The translations under genes were made by a program, and so were the position numbers. DNA of 64,000 bases from Brasenia schreberi (taxonomy: Eukaryota > Streptophyta > Magnoliopsida > Nymphaeales > Cabombaceae), in the NCBI GenBank assembly GCA_036023115.1, contig JAYKKT010000046.1, forward strand, positions 6,349,501 through 6,413,500, given 5' to 3'. The stretch's first letter is position 1. Each line of letters opens with the position of its first letter. The notes beneath the pieces were generated by a model. The model did no database searches, was not told where the DNA came from, and saw only the letters and a list, made by a program, of their open reading frames with translations. Positions 25,555-37,300 of the stretch are shown here, one piece after another.

Positions 25555-25830
25555 GTGAAATTAGTGTGAGGAGTAGAGGCTTTGAATATAGTTTGTGCTT
25601 ATACACTCAAAGTAGGATTAAAAGATAGTATAAAGAAGACTTTTTGGAGGAGTTAGATAAGGTAATTCAAAGAATTCCACAAGTAGAGATGATTTGTTTG
25701 GGAGGAGACTTAAATGGATATGTCGGTAAAGATGCATTAGGATATCAAGGTATTCATGGAAACTATGATTTTGGGGATATAAGTAAGGAGGGTAGGAAGA
25801 TTTTAAATTACGCCTCCAGCTGTTTATACA
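25555..25830 (+). mobile_element. RTE LINE endonuclease fragment
   Basis: Encodes in one frame IPQVEMICLGGDLNGYVG and in another TTTGAATATAGTTTGTGC (the LNIVCAY block), parallel to 650-900 of the large LINE. About 275 bp survive; both ends of the element are missing. Confidence 0.85.
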
Positions 25831-28800
25831 TTTAGTAATGGTAGGGTGCTTCCTGAGTACTTATTGTCGTATCTAAATAGTTCAATGAGATTTGGATCCA
25901 CGGGTTCACATGAAGCAAATCAATTTCTTTATCATGACTGAATTGATAATTTTCATGAAGAAAGAAATGGTTATGAATCGAGCAGAAGCATCATTGACTT
26001 GATTCGTGATGACGTTATTCGACCGTGTGTTACACAACCAACCTGAAAGCTCTCTCATGCACACAACAGCTAGGCTCATCTCTCACTCAGCTAGTTCTCT
26101 CAAATTCATTAGAAAGCAGGGGGAAAACAAATATGGAGTATGACAAAATCTCTAGATTTCTTCTACTGTAAAGACCAACAACCTTATATAGTATATTATG
26201 CAGTATATGTAGAGTCAATAAGTGAACAAGACGTAATTATACGGACATTATGATATGACACTAATAGAGAAGAGACATTTGCCATGAACAGACCAAATGC
26301 AATACCATGACACTAATAAGGATCCCGGGTAATTTGGGTTTGAATTCAAATCCACTACTTAAACTACGATCCAAATAACTCTAAATCAAATAAATTCCAA
26401 ATCAAGTTTGGTGCTTCCAAGTCTGAATTGAACTGCCATCAGGTAGGAGCTATTGACACCTGGTCGACATCCTATGAAAATTCTCCCTTGCTGAAGTTTG
26501 ACCTTGAAGTGTCAGCCATGCGCTGCATGCTTTGAATTTACAAACTCTCACATAAATACGATCTACAATATCAGTGAACTCTCTCTCCAGTGATGCTCAT
26601 GCCTCGCTTTGTAGAGATGGTCGCTATAAGCAATCTCCTCTCTCATTCTCTCGAAACCACATCATGGAACACAACTAGCTGCGATCACACTCTCATACCA
26701 TGCAACCCATCTGCACAATTCTGGGTGTCACGACTCCTCAACTACAAATGATAACATATGATCATCATATTGCAATATTTTTTCCTACCCAACTACTTTT
26801 CTTTAGGGTTATCCTCAATCACTCCAACCTCCAACTGAAAGACTGACAAGTACACCACATTCATCCTCTCAAAAAATCTTCCCAAGTCTCTCAATAGCTT
26901 TATTTGTGTCATATCCAACTATGAACCTAAGTTGAGTTTCGTCAAGTAATTCCAATATGCGATGTCACCATGGCACGCGCCTATCTTAGAAAATTACATT
27001 CAAGGTACATGTTATATAGTCATCCAAATCAATAAGAGTAAAGTTTAGAATGCCACTCCAACAACCAAAGCGCACCTGATCTTACTTAGCAACTCTTGAT
27101 ATAATTGAATGGATGGAACCACTATCCACCTCAATATACACCTCCCCATGTACGCAAGTACCAAATGCATCGACCTCTCTGCCTGCAATACATTCAACAA
27201 TTGAAAGGGGTTTAAACATATGTTGAAGTAATTTTTATTTGGAATGAAAACATAATTTATGTAAATGCATTCAAATTCGAATACATTGTTATAATTTGAG
27301 TATATTATTAGGAATGAATGTGTAAAATAATAATCATGAATTTATGAATTAAAAATATGACATTTCTTTATTTATCTTTTAATATAATTTGTCTTATTTT
27401 CATATTAATCTAATAATTTAGAACGAATGAGAAGAATGGTCAAGACTGGGTTTGTGAAGTGGGGACCTGATCAGCAATTTCCTCTCTTTTTACCCTTCTG
27501 TTTCTAACCCCAAATTCGCCCGGAGATGACCTCCCCCATGAACATCCCTACATGTGGACTTGTCGGGTCGGCCTCTTCGGGTTTCAAATTCCGGGTTCCC
27601 TCTCTTTTTCCCCCACCGCTTTTGCTTCTTCGACAATATGCAGCTGAAAGTCCAGCCATTGTTAGGTGCCCCTCTCAGAAACCTTGTTGGGTTTGGCGCC
27701 CTACGAAAGTATGATCGAAGATGCAATCTAGTGGACGGTCGCCGTTGGGCATTAGATCGTGCGAGAGAGGCATTAACAGGAGGGTTTAGCAGAGAACAGT
27801 CGGAGTTTCCTTGGTGATTATCAGATTTTCACTAATCTGATTATACTTCTGCACCTTTATCGTTCTTTTCCAGCACTGCTTAACCGTTGCGTCTTACATG
27901 AAACGGCTAATCCAGATGCGTCTTGGGTGTTTGCTCAATAATGCCTCTTCGTTCTTAACTTTGACACTCTTTCAAGTAAGGCCAATGTGGCCACTTAATT
28001 ATGAAGAGTTAAAAACCCGTTCTTCTTATTGTTCATCTTTCTTTGAGCAAATTATTGCTAATTGTTTGCGTATTTGGGATTCTCGTTAAGGTTGATGAAG
28101 TTACAATTTTTGCTCTTTTCGTTGATTTTGGTTTGATGATTTCCAGGAGAAAATATTTGCGATCTGATTTAAGCTCTTCCCGTTTCATTCTATGCAGGCA
28201 TTTCAACTCTGTGATGGCGTGCTTTTAAATCTTTTAGCGAATAACAAAAGGAACGATGAACGAGGGGCACGCGCAGCTTTTCTCTTCGTTGATTTCTGAG
28301 ATAAAAAATTATGATGGAGACGACCCTCTTCTCCCTTGGTTTCGGTGGGAACTACACCTGTTTCTTATTTGTCTCGATTATCATCTTTTCATTGGTTTGC
28401 TTTGATGTTTTGCTTCATTTTGAGCGGCGTCTATTAGGGGAATCCGGAAAATGAAGCATGGTCTTCCTCCAGACGTGGTGAAACAAAAGCTACCTCGCTT
28501 CCTTCAGAAGTGTGTGCAAACTTTTGAGGACGACAGACGCTACCGAAATGATGCGCGATACCTGCAAATTTGCATCCGTCTGGTGATGCTTCTGTTCCTT
28601 TTCTCTTCTCCTATATGTTTTTGAATTGGAATTTCCTCTAGATTGTACGGCCAGTGGGACAGTTGAATGACTGCGTTTACGGTGACGGATAGATGGATTT
28701 CATGGGTGATCCTGGAGAATTATTAAGGGTGATGGGTTCATGCAAAATCGGCTCGAAGAGGTCTCTCTATTACCAGGCGTATGCTCTATATTACGAGAAG

Positions 28801-30164
28801 AGAAAAAGATATGCGGAGTCTGACGAAACGTATCGGTTTGGGGTTAAGAGGTAAGTGTTGGTGGAACTCCACCTTGTTGTTTTTACTATCTATCCTTCTT
28901 CGGGCTTGCAGAAACTGTAGGCGAATTCATATATTTATGTAATTTGAATGGTTCATACCTTCCTTTGAGTTGTTGCGTTTACTTCTTCACATTAAATGTT
29001 GGAGCCATCGCCATTTGATCACGTGAAGTGAAATGTGATGTCTTCGAAATGCATAATTATTTGTTCCTGTGGGAGACGGGAGTGATTTTCCTTTGCATTT
29101 GTGGTGAACTACTAAAGAGTTGTACTTATTAAGTGGGGTGCCTTTCTTTGCACTCTGTTATTCAAAGCCCTAATCTTCATTCCACCTGAGCCAATCCCTT
29201 TTTATTGTCAACTTCACCCCTTTCGCTCATTATGAAACCACTGAGTTAGTGGCGGGTGAACGCATGAACCAAGAATGTCTAATTTCGCCGTTACTATGTT
29301 CACTGTGATCTTGCATATATATGCTTTTAGATGTTGTCTTACAATCCACTTGTTCATGAGATGCAGAAAAAAAGAGAGCTAGGTTTCAGTAACGCCCTTC
29401 ACCACATGGTAAAAGATGTGCTGCTTTTTATAGTTCTAAAGCCAACATTTTAATCTGTAAAAAGAAAAGTGGTTATCCAGTGTGTTTTGGAGAGCTTATG
29501 AATACTTTGAATGTTCTTTTGGTAATTGATTTCTTTGAAAACGTTATGTTCCTCTCAATTGTTATTCTGTTTCATTTCATTAATATCATGATGTTTGATA
29601 CATGTGCGCAATATCTGTGGCTACACTTCTCTCCATTGGATACTCACTTAACTGGAAAGGCTTCTAACCTTTTTTTGTTAATTAAGCAAAATTGTTTCAA
29701 GATATGTTATTCCTAATACCTAAGTTTCAGTAAATGTTGACAGTTAAAATAGAAAAGGGAACTGGGTTTTAGTTGTTCCTTTAGATAAGCTTCTATGCTT
29801 AAAATGAGGAATTAGCAAAGAAGAAATATTTAACTTGAAAAGATGCAACTAAAATGATGTGATTATCCAGTTTATATTGGATACTTGGACAGCTTATAAG
29901 TATTTTCTTGCTAATTGATTTATTTTGAAATTTTATCTTTCTCTGAAATCGTGGATCAATCTCATTGCGTTAGAATCATGATATTCTGAGTATGTGGAGT
30001 GTCATGGCTACAACTCTATCTATTAGACCTCGTTTGGCTGGAAGGCATGTGGTTGGACTTTTAACGAAGGCGACACATAGCTTACAACTACTAATTTCAT
30101 CATAATACACATATCAATCTTCATTATCTGGACCCATTTATCCGTGAGTTAAAAAAAAAAAGTT

Positions 30165-30287
30165 GGCCATGCCGCACCGACACGGTGTCAGTGTCGTCGG
30201 TGTCGCACTAGTGTCGAGGTTGACACTCCACCCCTTAGAAGTGTCTGTGTAACTTAGGCGAAAAGGCTTAGTAGTTGTAGTTGTTAC
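30165..30287 (+). mobile_element. LINE 3'-end vestige
   Basis: GCGAAAAGGCTTAGTAGTTG followed by TAGTTGTTAC at the end matches the LINE terminus and its (GTT)n tail. Upstream bases are too diverged to place. A solo LTR is inserted directly at its tail. Confidence 0.45.
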
Positions 30288-30517
30288 TGTTGAAGAATAT
30301 GAGTTTAGAGTCAGTTATTTTCTGTTTTACAGCTCCTTATATAAGGGCTGGTAGGTTGTATTAGGGTTTAAGAGGTTGAGATTAAGAAAGTGAGAGAAAG
30401 AGGGGGGCGACCTCCATTGGAGGTCCACCCCCTCTTCCGATCTCCATGTTTTTTCTCTTCATCTTGTGTTATGTTTTCTACTATTGATTATCTGCTGCAC
30501 AACCACGTTTTCCAATA
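30288..30517 (+). mobile_element. Solo LTR of a Ty1/copia-type element with 5-bp target duplication
   Basis: Starts TGTTGAAGAATATGAG, a common copia LTR start, has a TATA box (CTTATATAAGG, about 30338) and ends CCAATA (from an expected CA). It is flanked on both sides by GTTAC (30283-30287 and 30518-30522). Length 230 bp. It sits in an intron of the Bub1/Mad3-family locus. Confidence 0.7.
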
Positions 30518-31479
30518 GTTACATGGCTTAGTTGCATTTGGAAATTATTGATGCGGTATCTTGAATCTGTATTCACCTGATTGATAGCATAAAACAGCCT
30601 TGCAGTTTCTGTAGATGAGTTGCAGAAGGCATATGCACAGTCTTAGCCGTATGCAAGCTCATAAAAGACGCAAGGCAAAGCTAAACCTCTATTGCATGAT
30701 TTGCATCTGAAATTATCTTGATGTGAACTCTAATGATTTATAACTTGGTGGCAGATGAGGGAATCCAATAGTTCTTTTGGTTGCAGTAACCAAGGCAAAG
30801 GCCTTCGCATTGGTGAAGTCATTAGGAAAGCCACAAATCAAGGTATAGTGTTATGGTCTACATTTTAAAATTAAGCAATTTCAACTTTCCTATTTGTAAT
30901 TTTAAAGATCACCACTAACAAAAGCAGTTGTTTCTTTTGTCTTTGTTGCAATTCCCGTGTACAGCCAGCGAGTGCCAGTTTTCTAAAGAAGACTCAGACT
31001 CTGCAAGTTTTGAAGGAGCTGGATTTGCAGGATCTGTTTCTAGTTGCATCAACTTGAATAACATGGGTACCATTATCTCACAAGAATCAAATCAAATTGT
31101 TGAGGATGAGCTAGCTATTGAACCTGCTGAATCTTGTTCTTGCTCAGCCATTCCCGCTGACTCTTACTTTGAAGTTACAGTGGATGCAAAAGTCGTCCAA
31201 GGGAACTCACGGTCTGAAAAGAAGAAATCTAATTCTTCGGTGCTATCTGTCGCTGCACTGGAAACAAAAGCAGATGTTAATGCTTGTTTTTCTTCATTTG
31301 ACGCTAGGAATGCTGATAACACTTCTGACAGTGGTGTTCTTAACTCTTCAGTCTCACATGAAACTGAACTGATGTCCGGCAGTGGATTTTTCCTTGAACT
31401 GCAAAAATTGGTTCATCTAAAATTTCTGCATTTTGTGGTGATAACATGATTGTGGTATCAGAGTTTGTAGGCTCCGCAT

Positions 31480-32940
31480 TGGAAAGCCTGAAGCGGAAGA
31501 TGCCTGCTTGCCACCATGGTTTAGTGGATCCAAAATCAATACCAAAGAGGTCATGGATGACATAAATAGCATGTTCAAGAAACCTTTGGACGTACAAGTC
31601 AGAAGCAAGAGAAAAGCACATCAAAGTCAAGCTGAAGAAAATGTGGTAAAGAGAGAAAAGATGGAGATATTTGTAGATGAGAGCTTGGTAAACGAAACTT
31701 GTTTTCCTAATAATACTGCAGAGAAGAACAGCTTATCATCTGTTTCAGTATCTAATTTTGTAGACTCTTCCATTGTTGGAAACCCTGGAGCGGAGGATGC
31801 TTGCTACCATGGGTTAGAGGACCCAACAATTAAGACAAAGGAGATCACAGACAATGTAAGTTACAAGTTGAAGAAACCTTTTGAAGTACAAGTCAGAGGC
31901 ATGAGAAAAGCACAAAATCAAGCTGAAGAAAAGTCTGGGAAACAAGAAACTTTGGAGACATTTGTAGATGAAAACTTGGAAAATGGTGCTCGGTTTCCTT
32001 GTCATATTGCTGACTATAACAGCTTATCATCAGGATCAGTGGCACATGGAGAACAGACAATTATGATCCGCAGATTTACAGATGCAGCTCTAGTCAATGA
32101 TTCTAATTCTCCAGAAGATGTTTATCATCATGGGTTGGTTGAGCCTACTATTTTTACAAAGGAAGCTATGAATGATATCAATTTAATGTTTGGAGAGCCT
32201 CTTGAACCATCGAGAAGGTGGAAGCAAGTACAAGATCCCAAGAAGCATTCTGCCAGAGATACCTTCAAAATACTGGTTGATGATGATGTTGGATGTTATG
32301 GTGCTGGCTCTAGCAGCAATGGTTTTGGCAACAAATCAACATACTGCGAATCAGGATGTCAACTTAGATGTGACCCTAAGTTTGGTAGCTTTGATAAAGA
32401 AAGAAAACAAGAAATAGTCAAAAGAGATATCTTCTGCAGGTATCTTGACAATCTTGGCTGATGAGGAGGAAATGGGTGGCAGCAGTCATGATAAATATGC
32501 AAGCTCTGAATCCGAGAGCAAACTTGAATGTTTCCCATGCACTGAAAGTTCGAGGCTCATGAGAACCAGTGAGGAGGAAACATCTGTTTGTAGATTCATA
32601 GGAAGCACCATGGTAAGTGAGCAGGAGACTGAAAATGCATGTCATCATGTGTTGGTTGATCCAACAGTAAACCTAAAAGAAGCCATGAGCGACATAAACG
32701 GCATGTTTCGGAAGCCACTGGATTTTGGCAAGACAAGCAAAGCAAGGAGAGGACATGTTGGAACGAAGCCTCAAACTTCTGGTGGATTTTCTATACTAGT
32801 GGATGAGAATTTCGTAGATTCTGCTTCTGGAGCACCAAAAGGATCTGTTCAGGAGTGTGATTGGTTTGAACCAACGGTAGTAAACCATGGAAGCCATATC
32901 TGAGATCAATGACATGTTTGGGACGCCACTGGATTTCTAG
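31480..32940 (+). repeat. Five-unit DIN-MF / ABBA-like motif array in the Bub1/Mad3 locus
   Basis: Five versions of one box: INTKEVMDDINSMFKKPLD (31540 area), IKTKEITDNVSYKLKKPFE (31830), IFTKEAMNDINLMFGEPLE (32150), VNLKEAMSDINGMFRKPLD (32670) and TMEAISEINDMFGTPLDF (32885-32937, shifted frame). Most are preceded by a block like ACYHGLEDP or VYHHGLVEP. After or between them come MEIFVDES, LETFVDEN, FKILVDDD, LTILADEE and FSILVDEN, close to the ABBA consensus F-x-[ILV]-[FYHL]-x-[DE]. DNA of the units is only loosely similar, so the array is old. Confidence 0.8.
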
Positions 32941-34387
32941 AAATGTCAAGTTTGTGGATCATCAATGGAACTGGTTTTCTAATTGTTGAAAGACTACTGC
33001 AATTTCAAAATCTTTTGCTTTGCTGACTGTTAATGTGAAGGTTTTTTTGCTGCTTCAGATAATGTTTTGTGGGCTACGGCATGTCGAGGTTTCTGGGTGG
33101 ATCTTGAACTATGTTAAGTTTTACAACACGAACTATCTTTTTTTATACAAACAAAATAATCAATTTATATTTTTGACAAGCGATTATTATAAGTAATTAA
33201 ATGTTCATCTCGTTTTTTGAAAAAATTGTATTGACCATAAAGATATCAAAAACCATAGATGCATGAACCAGATATTTTAGAAAAATCGCTTATGGTTTTC
33301 ACGTCTATGACATGATACAGCATACTTGTTAGAAATTGCATCCACTTTTTCTTTTGGTACGATGGGAGGCCGAAACCTTATGCACGCCCTTGAGATCGAA
33401 CTCATGACCTCTGACTCGTGAGTCAAACCCCTAGCCAAGTGAGATATTGCTCTTTGTGCTGTCAAATCCACTTTTATAATGGGGAAAAAACTAAATAAAA
33501 AGGTTTGCATAATCAAAATTATACTTCTCATATGAACAGGAACTCATAAAATCGTGGAACTGGACAAAGTCTGTTGGCTAATCTCCGTGAATAGTTTACA
33601 GGAAGGTTAAACATGAGAACCATCCCTTGAAGGAAATGAAGAACCAGAACCTAAAGTTAGAAGGAAAAGGATAAAATAATAGAGTCGGTCGGTGAGAAGG
33701 TATCAAAAACTAGATAGATGAAAACCTTTAGGAGATGGAAGAAAATCTCCGATAAGTGTTGAAGGAAACCTAACACATTATTCTTTTATAATGAAAAAGA
33801 AAAAAACGTATTGCACAAGATCAAGCACAATAGCAACTAAAAGTTGATACAGCCGGTGCCACTTTGGCAGAAAGATTGCTTTCGCTTTTGGATCTTTCTT
33901 TTTAGGTATGCAATTGGAACCCTTTGGCTATGGCAACTTTAAATATTTATTACATGCTAACATCAAGCAATTACTGTTGAGAAATAACAAAGAAAGCCTT
34001 TTAGGTTCATGATCAATCTAGCTGATGATATTTCCCATGTGGTCTTTCAGTCAATTTGTCTTTTTTTTTTCCTATTTGTTTTGTGCTGCAGATGACAGAT
34101 AGAAAAAAGAGCAACCGCTTACATACTTGGTGATATTAGCATTTAACTCCAAAAGGAGCAAAGATGACAGGGCAGAAACTTTCCCAATGTACTTGGAGAC
34201 AAGAAGAATCAATTTTGTAATTCAACAGTAACAATGTTCATCTCTTCCAGCATTCAGCTGAAAGTGAACAAAGTGATGCTCACCCTATACAAACAGGAGC
34301 AGCATAGAACAACCGTTTAGCATCGGCAGGCAGCTCTTTATAGATCAGCATAGCTCTCTGGCATTGTTGAACTAAGAAACACATGGT
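32941..34387. other. Intergenic region
   Basis: No gene supported; a SINE at 33343-33463, AT-rich sequence, and near 34200-34387 the presumed 3' UTR of the minus-strand gene. Confidence 0.6.
33343..33463 (-). repeat. tRNA-derived SINE-like remnant
   Basis: Minus strand: AATATCTCACTTGGCTAGGG (box A-like), GGTTTGACTCACGAGTC, GGTCATGAGTTCGATCTC (box B-like), then an A-rich side. Same order as the copy at 10141. Confidence 0.6.
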
Positions 34388-37300
34388 TTATATAATTCTT
34401 GTCTTAAGACCTATGGAGCGGATGTCGAATCTAAGGGGTTGATCATCATCTTCAGGTGGTAATCTTCTCGGGAAGTTAATGGATGCTGCCACTCGAACTG
34501 TAGTATACCTTCCAATTTTCAGCAGATGCTCATCAAATTCCAGACCTGGCAAACCAGAAGAAAAAGGGGCACAATCTTTCACTAAGAAATTACATGAACA
34601 ATAAAGTGGTAGACAATCTTTAGAAAAAGGCAAATATAACAAAGATGCAGCATTCTCCTTTTTATAAGTTGATACCCAGGGAAATCACACGTAGACGGTG
34701 AGGCTTAAATCACACCTGCGGCAACATAAAACATAAAGGCTAGGACCCTTGTCCTTATGGCCTATGATGGGTGTCGGCTAACACAAGGGGATGGCACCCA
34801 CGGGAGTTGAATTGCTTACAATTTGATCTACTTACTATGCCACGCCACAAATTGCTGTATGAGCGCACTAGTCAAACTTACCTCCAGGTGTTAGGTGGAA
34901 TCCAGATCCAACTTCATTGTAGAAATTCAGCGTCAGTTGTGAGGTAGGAGAGTTCCACATATTCTCCAGATCAGTAAGAGGAATCCTTCAGAAAATGGAA
35001 GATGAAGGCATCAGATAAAGAATAATGTTGATCTGCTAGTAATCTAAACTCAACACAAAGTGGAAAAGTAACATTGCGTGAAGACTGCTTATTTCTAAGT
35101 GACTCGAAATGGTGATCCCAACAAAATATAGGTTTTTTAGAGGACAAGATCGTTTATGGGAGTTGAAAGGAAAACGAGTGAAGTTTTCCCCAAGCATACT
35201 GCAAGGGGCTTACTCATGTGATTCAACAACAACGATGTCTGGTCAGATATCAATTTGTAACATTGGTAGTCAAAACTTTCATGATTGGGCAAAAGGAAGA
35301 CTAAAGGAAGCTCTGATAAGAAGGTACATGAAAATGTTATAAAAGGAAGAAAAAGACCACAAAAGTATTGGAAGGAAATAATAAAGAATTATTTAACCTA
35401 TGTTGAGTTAACTGTTACCATGGACTCTATGGAAATAAAGAATCCATGTAGGCAACCCCATCTGGTATGGGAAAAGGCTTAGTTGTTGTTGTTTGGTAGT
35501 CAAAACTTCCAAAGGCCCCATATCAGGTAGCTCTCACTATAACCACTTTCATGAACAGGCTACTGTGACACTAAGTCTGCATCGTAGGCAAACTATAATT
35601 GAAATTGAAATGCTGTGGCAAAAAGTTCATCCTAAAGACCAATTTTCTAGTGGAACCTAAAAATTTATAAATTAAAAAAAAGAGAAAATATGTGATTTCC
35701 CCAAAAACTCCGCCTATGTAAGGAATCACCCTTTCATGGCCGGTCCCAAGCCCGGAAAAAGGAGGAGGGTTGTGTTAGGCTTCCGACAGCCCAGCGTAAA
35801 ACTTTGTCGGACTTAACATGGATTCTACAAAAAAAAAAAACAAAGAATCCATGTAGCTGACCCCATCTAGTATGGGAAAAGGCTTAGTTGTAGTTGTAGA
35901 TGTGATTTCCCAAAAACTATAAGAAGAAACAGAAGAAATTCTATAAAGTAAAATATGGAAAGACTTGAACTTGCAACAGATACCCTGCACTATATAGAGA
36001 CCCAGGCGCAAGGTAAGTCGCTTGGTGACTTCACATACTCACAGGACAGTATGCTACATACAGGACGTTCATCCTTGCATATTTTCAATCAGTAGAAAAC
36101 TCATCTTCTCAATGCAGAAGAAACCTAGCACCTGATCCTTGACAACTTCCCTCTCTCATGTTATCCTTCATTTTCTCTCGTTTGAGATTCCAAGTAATGT
36201 TAATTTCCTTCAAGAGACTAATGGCCTATGAAACTTCAACTGTCAACTTCCTCCTGCATCTCAACTTTTCACATTTATCAGGCTACTCACGTTCTTGATC
36301 CCTTTTGTGATAAAAGCAATTCTAACAAAAGACCTTCCTGCAACTGCAATGAAAATGAATATTCTAACAAAACTAACAAAGAATGGAGAATGAACAAGCA
36401 AAACACTGAACAAGCCCATATATGAGATAATTCCAATGAATCCCCAAGGAACAGTAAAAAGAAGAACATATTGAAACTGAGAACTCAAAGAAAACAAGCA
36501 AATAGTTGCCAATTACCATGTCTCCAACACGTCAGAACTTTGAACGAACCCATATTTAAAGCAATTCTAAGTCGTTACTACCGTGTTAACAATATCAGCC
36601 TCCCATCGTTAAGCACTAACTCAACCTAACGTGATCAACAGAGAAGAGAGAAACATGTAGATACCTGCAGCGGATGCTGGCAGCAAGAGAAGACACGCCA
36701 ACCGGGAACTTTGTTCGAAGCTCCAGGCAAGGTTTAGGTAACATCTGGAGGATTGCATACCTAGTCTTTACCCGAGCCTTTGGCACAATAACACCGCCAT
36801 CATCGTCCATTTCTACGCTCGCCCCAATCCCCAAATTCAACCCACCGACCCTTTTAGATTCACCATCCGCCGCTTCTTCTTCAGACTTCGGAGGGAAATC
36901 CCACGTCTAAACTCAATAACCACCCACAGAAAACAAACCCAATTTCAGAAACAGCGAACTAAAACAAACAACCACCAAAAAAACAGCATCAGACAATTCA
37001 ACCACAAAATGCATTCTCGGAAGAGGCCAAATTGCCAAAGAACGACGCTAGTTGTGAACCTGATTGTGGTAAACAGTTCACCAACAAATGAAACAAGAAA
37101 AGAGAGGAAGAAAATGACGGTGGCAGTGACACATATCACCAGCAACTGAAACTGAAAATTGTCGACTATACCTGCATGAGTTGGAGACGGGCGCGGCTGC
37201 CATGGACGGAACTAAGAAGAGAGGACGAAGGGGCGGGTCGGGGAGAAGGTGGCCGTTTAGGAAAGGATACAGGACGCCTAAGGTCGAGCCGGAGAAGGGT

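Larger units (their letters stand above)
21937..28255. other. Gene-poor region with LINE scraps
   Basis: No gene supported. Contains a tandem duplication at 22366, a LINE tail at 23340, a LINE end-derived piece at 24213 and an endonuclease fragment at 25555. About 26240-26560 repeats phrases of 15640-15900. The stretch 27440-28255 is more GC-rich and CT-rich and may be the 5' leader and promoter of the Bub1/Mad3-family locus; its short open frames are not recognisable. Confidence 0.55.
28256..32940 (+). pseudogene. Bub1/Mad3-family (BMF) spindle-checkpoint gene, frame-disrupted
   Basis: Plant Bub1/Mad3 proteins act at kinetochores and on APC/C-Cdc20. Exons seen: 28256-28344, 28438-28582 and 28693-28850, which splice cleanly into the Mad3 homology region I (DDPLLPWFRGIRK, LPRFLQKCVQTFEDD, RSLYYQAYALYYEKRKRY). 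Then 30598-about 30680, 30755-30842 and 30964 onward. Lesions: in the fourth exon the frame hits TAG at 30644 where VDELQKAYAQ should run on into LSRMQAHKRRKAK (two bases missing). Frame changes near 31530. One extra A near 32878 puts the last motif out of frame. No protein kinase domain follows. The ORF stretches 31508-32461 and 32445-32903 carry the repeated motif array. The frame change near 32445 may be an intron end (TTCTGCAG) rather than a lesion. Either a decaying duplicate or a gene with assembly errors; lack of a KEN box near the N-terminus argues for a BMF1/BMF3-type rather than a Mad3-type member. Confidence 0.75.

Noticed and set aside
27490..27830. Open frames of 62-87 codons upstream of the Bub1/Mad3 locus
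   Set aside because: No family signature; more likely leader or promoter DNA.
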